NCBI GenBank assembly: GCA_024762935.1
Contig: JANTGK010000010.1
Span: 1-39,186, forward strand
Source: Candidatus Peregrinibacteria bacterium
Lineage (GTDB): Bacteria; Patescibacteriota; Gracilibacteria; CAIRYL01; GCA-016699755
Length of the DNA: 39,186 nucleotides
Reading direction: 5' to 3'
In this document: piece after piece, positions 9,176 to 17,463 of the stretch
Numbering within the stretch: position 1 is the stretch's first letter
Layout: each line of letters begins with the position of its first letter
Position numbers and translations under genes: made by a program
The notes under the pieces: model-generated
The model's input: the letters and a program-made list of their open reading frames with translations, nothing else
Database searches by the model: none
Told to the model about the DNA's origin: nothing

Positions 9176-10020
9176 TTTTCTATCAATAAACCTTTTTGGG
9201 ACCATCGTCGCTTTTTATCCATGAGGTTAAAAAAGAGAATGGTCCCCCCTTTAAAAATAAGAAAAGCAATCAAAAGAATGAGCTGCTCATCAACAGAAAG
9301 AGAGGGAATCCCAAGCCAATGAAACACATCTGAAACCATATAATTTTTGTGATAGATGCTAAAAAATATACTGTAGGAAAGAACTGAAAGAGTTGTTCCT
9401 TGTGCAATCTTAATAGTCTTAAATCGAAATGATTTTGGAATAAAGAAAAAAAGAAGAGTATACAGTCGAAAAAAGAAATCCTTCTTATTGTTTTCCTGAA
9501 GCTCCTGACTGGCAAAGAGGGCTATTCCATAAAAGTATCCAAACAGACCAGCGGCAAAGAGATGAATCGGAAGGATAAAAAACTCTCGAATCAAGAAATA
9601 TTTCAACATCAGAACTGGTTCTATTACATCTGGATTATTTCCAGAAAAGGTGAGTGAAAATGCAATAAGATTTTCAGAAAATGTAAAACCAAGGGCTGCT
9701 GCAAAACTGAGGTCGATGACATCGTCAACGCTTCGAAAAAAACCAAACCCCGCTATCCGCACCATAAAATTTATGAAGTACTCAATACAGAGCCCTATCA
9801 AAAGAAAGACAAGAAAAAAAGAAGAAATATATCTTGTCAAAAACCCAATAGTGTCACTTTGAATCAATGTAAATATGAGCCCACCGATAGAAGCCAGGAT
9901 AAATGCCATAAGAAATCTCCCTCTCATACCCTTTCTGTTTTTTCGGCGAAGAATGGCAAACCATGCAAGAATCGGCAAAGTAGCTGATATAAAAGCCAAA
10001 AGAAGAATCGTCGGTGACAT
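9172..10020 (-). CDS. PrsW-like polytopic membrane protein with altered first motif
   Basis: 282 residues from the ATG at 10020 (MSPTILLLAFI), chosen because a membrane helix begins there; an upstream start would add a charged 13-residue leader. About seven or eight membrane segments are visible. GFTFSEN (residues 111-117), the His in PIHLFAAGLFGYFYG (H153) and SIYH (H224) match the later motifs of PrsW-family intramembrane proteases. The first motif, normally EExxK, reads EYFIN here (E80). So the protein may be a variant protease or an inactive relative. It overlaps the VirD4-like ATPase gene by 4 bases (ATGA), which suggests translational coupling and joint function. It lies 158 bases after grpE. 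Confidence 0.65.
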   Translation of the reverse strand: MSPTILLLAFISATLPILAWFAILRRKNRKGMRGRFLMAFILASIGGLIFTLIQSDTIGFLTRYISSFFLVFLLIGLCIEYFINFMVRIAGFGFFRSVDDVIDLSFAAALGFTFSENLIAFSLTFSGNNPDVIEPVLMLKYFLIREFFILPIHLFAAGLFGYFYGIALFASQELQENNKKDFFFRLYTLLFFFIPKSFRFKTIKIAQGTTLSVLSYSIFFSIYHKNYMVSDVFHWLGIPSLSVDEQLILLIAFLIFKGGTILFFNLMDKKRRWSQKGLLIEK

Positions 10021-10178
10021 TTGTTTTTCTGTTTTTTGAGGTCTGTGCAAAAATCGCACTTTATCTCATTATATTAACAAAAAATAGTGTTTTTCTCAAG
10101 AAAAAGATGAGCCTCTCAAATATAGAATATATATCTGAGAATACCACCTCTTTAATAATCCTTTTCTTGTTTCGCTCC

Positions 10179-10673
10179 CTATGCGCCCCCTTTCACTTTT
10201 GCGGCTCGAATAACCTTGCCCCGAAATTCATATCCAAATTGTAAAATTTCACCAACTTCCCCTTTTTTCGCTTTCTTATCAACAGCAATAACCTCATGCT
10301 TTTCAGGATCAATCGGTACGCCTGTCTTGTCGATCCTCTGCAATCCTTCGGCAGAAAGGCTTCCAAGAAGTCCTGTAAAAACTGATTCAACACCTTTTGT
10401 CCAATCATCTTTCTTTTTTGGCATGTTCTTAATAGCCAATTCAAGTGTATCAAGTGTTGGGAGGAGCGCAGTAATAATCTGCTCTGATCCTATTTGGGGA
10501 AGTCTCAGACGATCATCCTCTGACCTTCTCCGAATATTTTGCAAATCTGCAATAGAACGAAGAAGTTGCTCATCCTTCTCCTTCAGAGTTTCTTGAAGAT
10601 CCTGCAGTTGCTTCTGAGGATCTTGTTGTTGATTCTGTGCTGGCAGCTCGGCCGGATTTTTCTTTTTTTTCAT
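10179..10673 (-). CDS. grpE: Nucleotide exchange factor GrpE
   Basis: 164 residues. GrpE releases ADP from DnaK during chaperone cycling. The N-terminus (about 1-35) is Gln- and Lys-rich and probably disordered. A coiled coil with ADLQNIRRR follows, then ALLPTLDTLELAIKN. The C-terminal beta domain has DPEKHEVIAV and GEVGEILQFGYEFRGKVIRA, classic for the family. The first 104 bases overlap the end of the upstream solute-binding protein gene in another frame, and no later Met is available before the coiled coil. No dnaK or dnaJ is in the window. Expression is likely coupled to hrcA through the shared operon. Confidence 0.95.
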   Translation of the reverse strand: MKKKKNPAELPAQNQQQDPQKQLQDLQETLKEKDEQLLRSIADLQNIRRRSEDDRLRLPQIGSEQIITALLPTLDTLELAIKNMPKKKDDWTKGVESVFTGLLGSLSAEGLQRIDKTGVPIDPEKHEVIAVDKKAKKGEVGEILQFGYEFRGKVIRAAKVKGGA

Positions 10674-12066
10674 ATTTTGGTAAATAAGAAAGAATAAAAT
10701 CTGTCATTTCTTCCATGGTTTTCTGACCGGAGAGAAAGGCGGTAAAATTTTCCGGGAATTCTTGCTCAAAAGCAAATGTTCCAATCTGACCAAGAGGATT
10801 TTCTGCTAAAAGAGAAACTTCACGAAAGACATCAAGATCAGCAACTGCCATTCGAGCTGAAGTTTTTCCTGAACTTTTTGAAAAAACATCACTGCTTTCC
10901 TCTTCAGCCATATATGTTGCCAATGCAATAGCCTGTTTTTTATTCGGCGCTTGACGCGGAACAGCCAATGCCCACACTTCTCCAATAGAAACAGGAGCAT
11001 CATCTTTAGAGATGCCTGGTACAGGAAAAATTCTGATATCAGATTGGTTCACTTTTGTCTTCTTATTCTTTAAAAAATCTTGAAGCATAGACTGGTATGT
11101 AGCTTTTGTTCCAAAGAGTACTGCGGCTTCTCCAGAGAAAAATCGATCATAAGGATCTTTTTCATAATTACGATTTCTCTTTGCGTTTTCTTTTCCAATA
11201 AAGGCCAAATCATCTATTTTTTTCATAAAGTTTAGGATTTCCTCAATAGAGCCTCGGGAAATTTCTTCCTTTTTTGCCCCCTGTAGCAAAATCGTTGAAA
11301 AAAGTTTTGAAATGTTATGATTTTTTGTGGAAGGTTTTATTGCCGTAAGAATAGATTTTTCTGAGTAATATTTTGGAAGCTTGACACCATTAATGAGAAA
11401 GCCTGGCCATGATTTTGCAGGCCTATCACTCAGTGCGACCCTGTCATCTTGAAGCATTTTTTGATTGGCAATCATGACAAATGGCTCAACAAACATTGGT
11501 ATAGCATACATTTTTTCTTGCCTCTGAAATGCTTCACAAGTAAAAGGAAAATAAAAATCACTACATTCTTTTGTGCTAAAAAATTCAGAAGGAAAAGGTT
11601 CGAAAAATGTTTTGAAATCTGTCCACCAACCGTTGTTCATAAGAATTATGTCTGGAACCTCTTCTCCGCGAAAAATCCCATCAAGAGCAGCGATATACTC
11701 TGTTTCTTTTGTAAAGATTTTTATGTTCACTGTAATTTGCGGAACATTCTTCTTAAAACTCCTTAACGCAGTATCGAAAGAACTCTGCAGATCCTGAAAC
11801 ATCCAAATAGTGAGTGTATGCTTTTTTGTTCCCAGATACTTGCTAATATTTTTTTCTCGCGCAGGTTTCCAGTCCCGTGAAACAGCGGCGATGTTCGCAC
11901 CAATATTTTTTAGGGTCTCTTCTTGGTCTTCGCGAAAATATTCCAACACAAATGAGATGCGAGAATCATAAAGTGCCTCTCGCATCAGTCCCGGAAGTGG
12001 ATCTGAAAAAGAGGATGGATACAGAGCCATTAATAAGCCGAATGCAACCGATACAATACCATTCAT
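10570..12066 (-). CDS. Family 1 extracellular solute-binding protein
   Basis: 498 residues. An N-terminal hydrophobic segment (residues 2-20) serves as uncleaved anchor or signal. The MalE-like fold starts near residue 80 (HTLTIWMFQDLQSSF), followed by VPDIILMNNGWW, YAIPMFVEPFVMIANQ, FFSGEAAVLFGTKATY and GEVWALAVPRQAP, which are typical of sugar-binding proteins. About 80 residues between anchor and domain form an extra helical region. The last 30 residues are a Ser/Thr/Arg/Glu tail made by reading through the start of grpE. The ATG overlaps the hrcA TGA (ATGA). No ABC permease or ATPase is nearby, so the ligand and partner are unknown. Its place in a heat-shock operon is unusual. Confidence 0.8.
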   Translation of the reverse strand: MNGIVSVAFGLLMALYPSSFSDPLPGLMREALYDSRISFVLEYFREDQEETLKNIGANIAAVSRDWKPAREKNISKYLGTKKHTLTIWMFQDLQSSFDTALRSFKKNVPQITVNIKIFTKETEYIAALDGIFRGEEVPDIILMNNGWWTDFKTFFEPFPSEFFSTKECSDFYFPFTCEAFQRQEKMYAIPMFVEPFVMIANQKMLQDDRVALSDRPAKSWPGFLINGVKLPKYYSEKSILTAIKPSTKNHNISKLFSTILLQGAKKEEISRGSIEEILNFMKKIDDLAFIGKENAKRNRNYEKDPYDRFFSGEAAVLFGTKATYQSMLQDFLKNKKTKVNQSDIRIFPVPGISKDDAPVSIGEVWALAVPRQAPNKKQAIALATYMAEEESSDVFSKSSGKTSARMAVADLDVFREVSLLAENPLGQIGTFAFEQEFPENFTAFLSGQKTMEEMTDFILSYLPKYEKKEKSGRAASTESTTRSSEATAGSSRNSEGEG

Positions 12067-12782
12067 GACTGTGTTTCTAAAAAATCTTTTACCGCATCTA
12101 TCGCAGCAATATTTTTGGCATAGTCGGTACGCATTGGACCAAGAATACCTATATATTCTTTTTTCTTCTTTATAGTGAAACTAGAGACGATCAAGCTACA
12201 TGATTTAATCTCTGGTATAATGTTTTCACTCCCAATAAATATTTTTGCCTCATCTGAAATATCGAGAGTATGAAGAACCGAATGAAAATTATTTTCTAGT
12301 ATTTGAAACACACCACTTGCTACATCAGGATTCCCTGAAAATTCTGGTTGTCTGAGCACATTGGAAAGACCAAGAAAAAATGTTCTTTCAGCACTCGGAA
12401 CAGTAGCGAATACAACATTTGGTGTCATGCGCGTGAGTACTGAAACAGCATCATAAACAGTCTCATCTGCCTTCTTTTCGTTTATGTATTTTTGAAACTC
12501 ATCAATAAATTCTCGTTGCACTACCGGCCTCATTTTCTCAACATCCTCATAACAATGTGCTACAAAATACCGAAATCCTCGCTCTGTCGGAATACGACCA
12601 GCTGAGGTATGAGGTGAATCGAGGTACCCCTCCTGCTCAAGATTTCCCATTTCACTCCGAATGGTTGCTGGTGAACAAGAAAATTCAAATGTTTCCTGAA
12701 GAAATTTTGATCCCACTGGGGAAGCAGTGGAAATAAAACTTTTTACAATGGCCTGCAAAATCGTTGATCTCCTTGGTTTCAT
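12063..12782 (-). CDS. hrcA: Heat-inducible transcription repressor HrcA, short form
   Basis: 239 residues against the usual 340 or so. The N-terminal winged helix carries the signature SPATIRSEMGNLEQEGYLDSPHTSAGRIPTERGFRYF (written here in parts: SPATIRSEMGNLEQEGYL, then PHTSAGRIPTERGFRYF). A GAF-like C-terminal part follows (RTFFLGLSNVL, then GILGPMRTDYAKNIAAI). The middle insert domain is much reduced. HrcA normally represses chaperone genes by binding CIRCE. I found no TTAGCACTC-N9-GAGTGCTAA element between 12783 and 12914. The ATG at 12782 lies only 9 bases after a TATAAA box, so the transcript may be nearly leaderless. First gene of the hrcA/solute-binding protein/grpE unit, with ATGA overlap to the next gene. 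Confidence 0.93.
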   Translation of the reverse strand: MKPRRSTILQAIVKSFISTASPVGSKFLQETFEFSCSPATIRSEMGNLEQEGYLDSPHTSAGRIPTERGFRYFVAHCYEDVEKMRPVVQREFIDEFQKYINEKKADETVYDAVSVLTRMTPNVVFATVPSAERTFFLGLSNVLRQPEFSGNPDVASGVFQILENNFHSVLHTLDISDEAKIFIGSENIIPEIKSCSLIVSSFTIKKKKEYIGILGPMRTDYAKNIAAIDAVKDFLETQS

Positions 12783-12914
12783 CTTTTATATTTTATACTC
12801 AATTCCATTTAAAAATCTATAAAAACATTCATTATTACTCCTCTTTTTTACTAATAAGGCGTTGTCTTTTTACATCACTTTTGAAACAATCCTTTTGGTA
12901 TTTTTTATACATCA

Positions 12915-13523
12915 GTGAATTTCGATCGACTCTTAAGAGATTTTCAAAGACTTGACTCTGGTGCAAAATTTGTTTTTCTTGGAAGCATACTTGCCACCAT
13001 TTTTATTTTTCTGCCTTGGTTTCAGGTTGATCAATTACGTGCGGAGGAAGGGCTTCGGCTCATTCGAACTCCTGAAATCAGTAATGGTTTTGGGGTGTAT
13101 CCTGTTTTTGGATTCCTTTCCCTTTCATTTGTCGCTGCTACTCTCGCTTTTTTTGTTCAGTATTTCTTTGGAGCCAAAAAAGTGTTTGGAGTAAGTCACG
13201 GAAACCTTTGGATGATTACTGGAGGACAGGCAATCTTTACACTCTTTATTGCCGTGTCTATATTCTCTTCAGAGATAAGGAGTGACTCAACAGCTCAGAT
13301 GCGGTTCGGAATATTCGCTGCTCTCGCTGCATTTGCCCTGATTGCTTTTGGAGGATATCTTTTTGAAAGGTCTCGAAAAGAAGAAGAGGCACGAGAGGCA
13401 CTCTCAAATCCCTTTTCAAAAGAACTTAACCACTTGAATATCCGACCAGAAGAACCAAGCGTAAATGCTGATCAACTTTCTTTATCTGACACACATGAGC
13501 GGAAGCAATCAATTTTACGCTGA
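12915..13523 (+). CDS. Four-helix membrane protein of unknown function
   Basis: 202 residues from a GTG codon at 12915. Four hydrophobic segments are visible at about 17-36, 60-85, 97-117 and 131-150, with a charged tail (RSRKEEEAREAL) on the likely cytoplasmic side. There are no catalytic motifs. The gene is divergent from hrcA across 132 bases and overlaps the following zinc-ribbon gene by 29 bases, so the two are probably one unit. I do not recognise the family. Confidence 0.6.
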   Translation: MNFDRLLRDFQRLDSGAKFVFLGSILATIFIFLPWFQVDQLRAEEGLRLIRTPEISNGFGVYPVFGFLSLSFVAATLAFFVQYFFGAKKVFGVSHGNLWMITGGQAIFTLFIAVSIFSSEIRSDSTAQMRFGIFAALAAFALIAFGGYLFERSRKEEEAREALSNPFSKELNHLNIRPEEPSVNADQLSLSDTHERKQSILR

Positions 13524-13800
13524 CAACGAAAAAAAGAGTGAGATTCATGAGTCAGAAATTGACCTTTCCATTGCATATGAAATCAAACCAAACGCTCTTT
13601 CTGAAGAGGAGTGGGAAAATCAGAATGTCGTCTTTTTTTGTCATGATTGTGGAAAGCTTGTAAACGCCACTTCACACAAGACAAAAAAAGGAATGAAATT
13701 TTCATGTTCTGAATGTAATGGAAAGCGGATTTCTTTTGGAACATTGAAGTCACTCCAAAATTTCTTCCACCTCAATGATGATGGAGTTCGCAAAGAATAA
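13495..13800 (+). CDS. Small zinc-ribbon protein
   Basis: 101 residues from the ATG at 13495 (MSGSNQFYADNEK). A more upstream in-frame codon exists but would lengthen the overlap with the membrane-protein gene. Two cysteine pairs, CHDCGKLV and CSECNGKRISFG, are separated by about 23 residues and form a zinc ribbon. The first half is acidic and probably disordered. It could act in nucleic acid binding or as a protein adaptor. Not a recognised family. Ends 134 bases before recA. Confidence 0.6.
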   Translation: MSGSNQFYADNEKKSEIHESEIDLSIAYEIKPNALSEEEWENQNVVFFCHDCGKLVNATSHKTKKGMKFSCSECNGKRISFGTLKSLQNFFHLNDDGVRKE

Positions 13801-13888
13801 ATAAAGAACCAGAGATTCCCCCAAGACACCATCAGAATAATTTTCAAGCACACTTTTCAAAAAGGTCTCGCTTTTTCTGAAAAGAATT

Positions 13889-13897
13889 TGGCATAAT
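13889..13897 (+). promoter_or_regulatory. Extended -10 promoter of recA
   Basis: TGG followed by CATAAT is an extended -10 element; no good -35 is visible, as often happens with that class. The leader would be about 30 nt with no Shine-Dalgarno sequence before the ATG at 13935. No SOS-box palindrome is evident. Confidence 0.5.
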
Positions 13898-13934
13898 CAC
13901 CTTCCAAAAGCCCCTTTCATTTTTTACACAACAC

Positions 13935-14981
13935 ATGGCTACGAACAAAGCAAATCCTCGACAAGAGGCCCTCAAAACCGCTCTCTCTCAAATCGAAAAA
14001 CAATTTGGTGAGGGGGCTATTATGAATCTTTCTGATGCCGGAAAAATGAAAGTAGAGACGATTCCAACTGGGGCGATATCCCTTGATCTTGCTCTTGGTG
14101 GAGGAGTTCCTCAGGGGAGAATCGTTGAAATATATGGACCAGAAAGTTCAGGGAAAACAACACTTACACTCCATATTGCCACAGAATGCCAAAAGAAAGG
14201 AGGCCAAGTAGCCATTGTTGATGCAGAACATGCTCTTGACCCCGCATATGCAGAAAAAATTGGTCTTGATCTTGCCAAATGCATGATTTCACAACCGGAC
14301 TCTGGAGAAGAGGCTCTTGAAATCACAGAGATGCTCGTTAGAAGTGGTGCTGTGGACCTTATTATTGTTGACTCTGTTGCTGCCCTTACCCCAAAAGCAG
14401 AAATCGAAGGTATGATGGGGGATAGTCACATGGGACTTCAGGCTCGACTTATGAGTCAAGCACTTCGAAAACTCACTGCTGCTTCTAGTAAATCTGGATG
14501 CACCATTATTTTTATTAATCAAATCCGACACAAAATTGGTGTTATGTTTGGCTCTCCAGAAACAACAACTGGTGGTAATGCTCTTAAATTTTATGCCTCC
14601 GTTCGAATGGATATTCGCCGAATTGCAAAAATTGAACAAGGAACTGGTGATGATAAACAGGCCACTGGAAACAGAGCTCGCGTTAAGGTAGTAAAAAATA
14701 AAGTGGCACCACCGTTTAAACAGGCAGAATTTGATATTATGTTTAATGAAGGAATCTCTAAACTGGGAGACATACTTGATACTGCAGTCAAATTTGAAAT
14801 TATCAGAAAAGCAGGAGCATTCTACTCATTTGGAGACACGAAACTTGGGCAGGGTCGGATGAACTCTATTAGATTTCTCAAGGAAAAACCTGAACTCGTA
14901 CAGGAGATTAAGCAACTCGTAACAGCAAAAGCATTTGGAGACATAGAAGATTTCATAGAAGAGAAGGAAGAAAAAAAGTAA
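13935..14981 (+). CDS. recA: Recombinase RecA
   Basis: 348 residues, full length. RecA forms the ATP-dependent filament for strand exchange in recombinational repair. Walker A is GPESSGKT (68-75), Walker B LIIVD (142-146), and the L2 loop [21 protein letters not shown] spans about 194-214. The N-terminus ([20 protein letters not shown]) and the acidic C-terminal tail ([11 protein letters not shown]) are as expected. It has its own extended -10 promoter and a strong terminator right after the stop. There is no recX and no intein. Conservation leaves no serious alternative. Confidence 0.99.
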   Translation: MATNKANPRQEALKTALSQIEKQFGEGAIMNLSDAGKMKVETIPTGAISLDLALGGGVPQGRIVEIYGPESSGKTTLTLHIATECQKKGGQVAIVDAEHALDPAYAEKIGLDLAKCMISQPDSGEEALEITEMLVRSGAVDLIIVDSVAALTPKAEIEGMMGDSHMGLQARLMSQALRKLTAASSKSGCTIIFINQIRHKIGVMFGSPETTTGGNALKFYASVRMDIRRIAKIEQGTGDDKQATGNRARVKVVKNKVAPPFKQAEFDIMFNEGISKLGDILDTAVKFEIIRKAGAFYSFGDTKLGQGRMNSIRFLKEKPELVQEIKQLVTAKAFGDIEDFIEEKEEKK

Positions 14982-15002
14982 TAACGACAATATTTTATAT
15001 GC

Positions 15003-15034
15003 AAAAAAAAGCAGCGATGTATCGCTGCTTTTTT
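15003..15034. terminator. Bidirectional terminator between recA and the small gene
   Basis: GCAGCGAT pairs with ATCGCTGC around a 2-base gap, flanked by eight A on one side and six T on the other. It can stop transcription from recA and from the converging gene at 15057. Confidence 0.92.
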
Positions 15035-15056
15035 AATATAAGATATTCTCCAGAAA

Positions 15057-15419
15057 TCAGTCAGCAGTATATTGTACTACACCCTCTTTGATGACAAGAT
15101 CATCTATGGTGGGTGAAGTAAAAAGAGTACGCAGTGCTTCTTCTGGGGATTGATTTGTATCCAGCACGTACCTAAGTCCATCCGGAGACATTTCAAGCCT
15201 ACTCAACTCTTGAGAAATATGCTGAGTGACGTATACGTCAGTTGGTGAAAACTGAGCCATTATACCTGCTATTCTTGCTGCACCTTCTCTCTGAATAAGA
15301 TTAGCAGGGTCTTGTGTAACATTCCAAGCAGCAAGTTCAGTGATTAATTGAGCAGGAGGTGCCTGATTACTCGAGTCCTCTAAAAAGGCTGGTGAATCGG
15401 AGTTTTTTTTGAGTGGCAT
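15057..15419 (-). CDS. Small protein of unknown function
   Basis: 120 residues, not recognised. The N-terminal 25 residues are polar and Pro/Ser-rich (MPLKKNSDSPAFLEDSSNQ). The rest is predicted mixed helix (PPAQLITELAAWNV, GAARIAGIMAQF, EEALRTLFTSPT). It has no Cys, signal or membrane segment. The C-terminus ends IKEGVVQYTAD. The coding bias looks real, and the start is preceded by AT-rich TATATT and TATAAA elements 10 bases or fewer away. A shared terminator with recA closes the gene. Confidence 0.55.
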   Translation of the reverse strand: MPLKKNSDSPAFLEDSSNQAPPAQLITELAAWNVTQDPANLIQREGAARIAGIMAQFSPTDVYVTQHISQELSRLEMSPDGLRYVLDTNQSPEEALRTLFTSPTIDDLVIKEGVVQYTAD

Positions 15420-15577
15420 TTTTTATAAAAATATAAAATGGATTTGATTGTATTTATCCATTAGCCCTTTTACAAGAAAAATATGACAACAATATCTTGT
15501 TAACAATAAATCTAATCGAAGAAATTCCTATTTTTAAAGAGCTCTTTTTCTGAAACAATACAAAAGAATTTTTTCAG

Positions 15578-16363
15578 ATGAATATGATACATGAAGCTCT
15601 TCGTCCACTTGGAATCGGAAAAAAAGAAAGTGATCTCTATAGAAAACTCCTCTCTCTTGGTCCACAGCCAGCCTCAGTCCTTGCTCGAAAAATGAATATT
15701 CCACGAAGTAGCACACAATTTCTAGCAGAATCACTCGTTCAAAAAGATATCCTCCGGAAAATTAAACGAAAAAATAGCACCTATTACCATGCCCTTCCGC
15801 CAGAAGAGCTCCCTCACCTCCTCAAAGCAAAAAAAGAAAAATTTCTCTATGAAATAGAACAAGAGGAAAAAAACCTGAATGCTATTATTGCTCTGCTGCA
15901 AAAAGAAACCCTCTCCGAATCACACATGCCTCAAGTCAGCTTTTTTGAGGGTCTTGACGGCCTTCAAAATCTTTACGAAAGCATTTTTAGTGCCAAAGAA
16001 GATGTTCGCTCTCTTGTGAATTTTGAAGATCGTCAGAAACATCTTCCAGAGTATTTTAATACATATTATCAGCGCCGAAAAAAAGAAAAAATTTTTATGA
16101 AAGCAATTTATCCAGATACAAAATTTGGAAGAGAAAGACAGAACAATGACAAAGAAGATTATCGAACCTCACACCTTGTCGATACGAAAAAATATTTCTG
16201 GCTTCCAGAAATCCAAGTCTATGATAATAAGGTCTCAATTGCGTGTGGCAGTAAAAAAATTGGAATCATCATCGAAGGAAAAGAAATTGCTGATGCCATA
16301 AAAGTTCTTTTTGATCTCGCATGGGAGGGACTTGAAAGAAAGAAAAAAACAAAGGAGAAATGA
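15578..16363 (+). CDS. TrmB-family transcription regulator
   Basis: 261 residues. The N-terminal winged helix (EALRPLGIGKKESDLYRKLL, then GPQPASVLARKMNIPRSSTQ) is typical of TrmB, with the recognition helix around RSSTQFLAESLVQK. A coiled region follows at about 85-115 (KAKKEKFLYEIEQEEKNLNA). The C-terminal half contains FFEGLDGLQNLYESIF and DNKVSIACGSKKIGIIIEG, which resemble the PLD-like effector part of TrmB proteins. TrmB regulators usually sense sugars (family knowledge); the target here is unknown. Its TGA overlaps the mutY ATG (ATGA), so it may regulate its own operon with mutY. Confidence 0.8.
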   Translation: MNMIHEALRPLGIGKKESDLYRKLLSLGPQPASVLARKMNIPRSSTQFLAESLVQKDILRKIKRKNSTYYHALPPEELPHLLKAKKEKFLYEIEQEEKNLNAIIALLQKETLSESHMPQVSFFEGLDGLQNLYESIFSAKEDVRSLVNFEDRQKHLPEYFNTYYQRRKKEKIFMKAIYPDTKFGRERQNNDKEDYRTSHLVDTKKYFWLPEIQVYDNKVSIACGSKKIGIIIEGKEIADAIKVLFDLAWEGLERKKKTKEK

Positions 16364-17427
16364 AAGAATATACAAAAATCACCAAAGCAATACTTCATTG
16401 GTATGAGAAAAATGCACGGGATCTCCCATGGCGACATACACATAATCCATACAAAATTTGGGTATCTGAAATTATGCTTCAGCAAACACAGGTAAGCCGC
16501 GTCATCGTATACTACAAACGATTTTTGGAAAAATTCCCAAATATAGGGACCCTTGCACAAGCACAATGGGAAGATTTTTTACCGGTTTGGAGAGGACTTG
16601 GGTTTTATTCTCGAGGGAAAAACATGCTCAAAACTGCAAAAATTATTGTGCAAGAGCATGATGGGGAATTCCCTACAGCATTAGAATCACTTCCTGGTAT
16701 AGGACCCTACACAGCAGCAGCGATGAAAAGTTTTGCGTATGGGCAATCAGAACCAGCGATTGACACCAACTTAGAACGAATTTTTCAGAGATATTTTGGT
16801 TGTAGCAAGAAAGGCGTCATTCCTCGAGCAAAAGCCCTTTTCAGCACAAATAAAAAGGAGGCACCAAGTATGAATCATGCTCTGATGGATTTAGGATCAG
16901 AGATATGCAAAAGTCGAAAAGTAAACTGTAAGCAGTGTCCTTTGCATGAAGATTGTTATTTCCTTCATTCTGAACAAAAAGAGAAATGGCAGCAATCGCT
17001 GATTTCTGGGCGAATTGGAAAAAAAGTGATATCAAAAAAAATTCCCATGGAAGTCGCCGTTGCCTGTATTCAGAAAAATGGGAAATATCTCATTGCCAAA
17101 CGCCGAAAAGAAAAGGGTGGAAACTGGGAGTTTCCCGGTGGGAAACGAGAAAAAGGGGAAGATTGGAGACATTGCATCAAACGAGAAGTTCAAGAGGAGC
17201 TTGGCGTAGAGATATCTGCTCGTCCCCACTTTTTTGAAGAAACATGGGAGGAAGGTGACTATTTTTGGAGACTCAGATTTAGTCGATGCCAAATATTAAG
17301 TGGTCAGATAACACTCCATGAACATACTCAAATACAGTGGGTGCTCCCATCAGAATTTAAAAAATATTCACTGCCCGAAGCAAACAAAAAGGCTATTACA
17401 AAGCTCATGAAAATGAAAATGTCATGA
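16360..17427 (+). CDS. mutY: A/G-specific adenine glycosylase MutY with intact Nudix box
   Basis: 355 residues. MutY removes adenine mispaired with 8-oxoguanine. Catalytic E37 lies in SEIMLQQTQV, the helix-hairpin-helix is LPGIGPYTA (111-119), and the catalytic Asp is D135 (AIDTNLERIF). The iron-sulphur ligands are C183, C190, C193 and C199 (spacing 6, 2, 5). The C-terminal domain (230-355) is MutT-like. Its residues 261-283 fit the full Nudix pattern Gx5Ex7REUxEExGU, which MutY proteins usually lose. It may therefore also hydrolyse an oxidised nucleotide. AAAGGAG lies 7 bases before the ATG, one of the few Shine-Dalgarno sequences here, and the start overlaps the regulator's stop. Next gene: an HD phosphohydrolase. 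Confidence 0.95.
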   Translation: MKEYTKITKAILHWYEKNARDLPWRHTHNPYKIWVSEIMLQQTQVSRVIVYYKRFLEKFPNIGTLAQAQWEDFLPVWRGLGFYSRGKNMLKTAKIIVQEHDGEFPTALESLPGIGPYTAAAMKSFAYGQSEPAIDTNLERIFQRYFGCSKKGVIPRAKALFSTNKKEAPSMNHALMDLGSEICKSRKVNCKQCPLHEDCYFLHSEQKEKWQQSLISGRIGKKVISKKIPMEVAVACIQKNGKYLIAKRRKEKGGNWEFPGGKREKGEDWRHCIKREVQEELGVEISARPHFFEETWEEGDYFWRLRFSRCQILSGQITLHEHTQIQWVLPSEFKKYSLPEANKKAITKLMKMKMS

Positions 17428-17463
17428 GAAAGTGATATTCTTCTGTTGGATTTTTTATGCAGT

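Noticed and set aside
12783-12914. CIRCE operator upstream of hrcA
   Set aside because: No inverted TTAGCACTC or GAGTGCTAA half is present between hrcA and the divergent gene.
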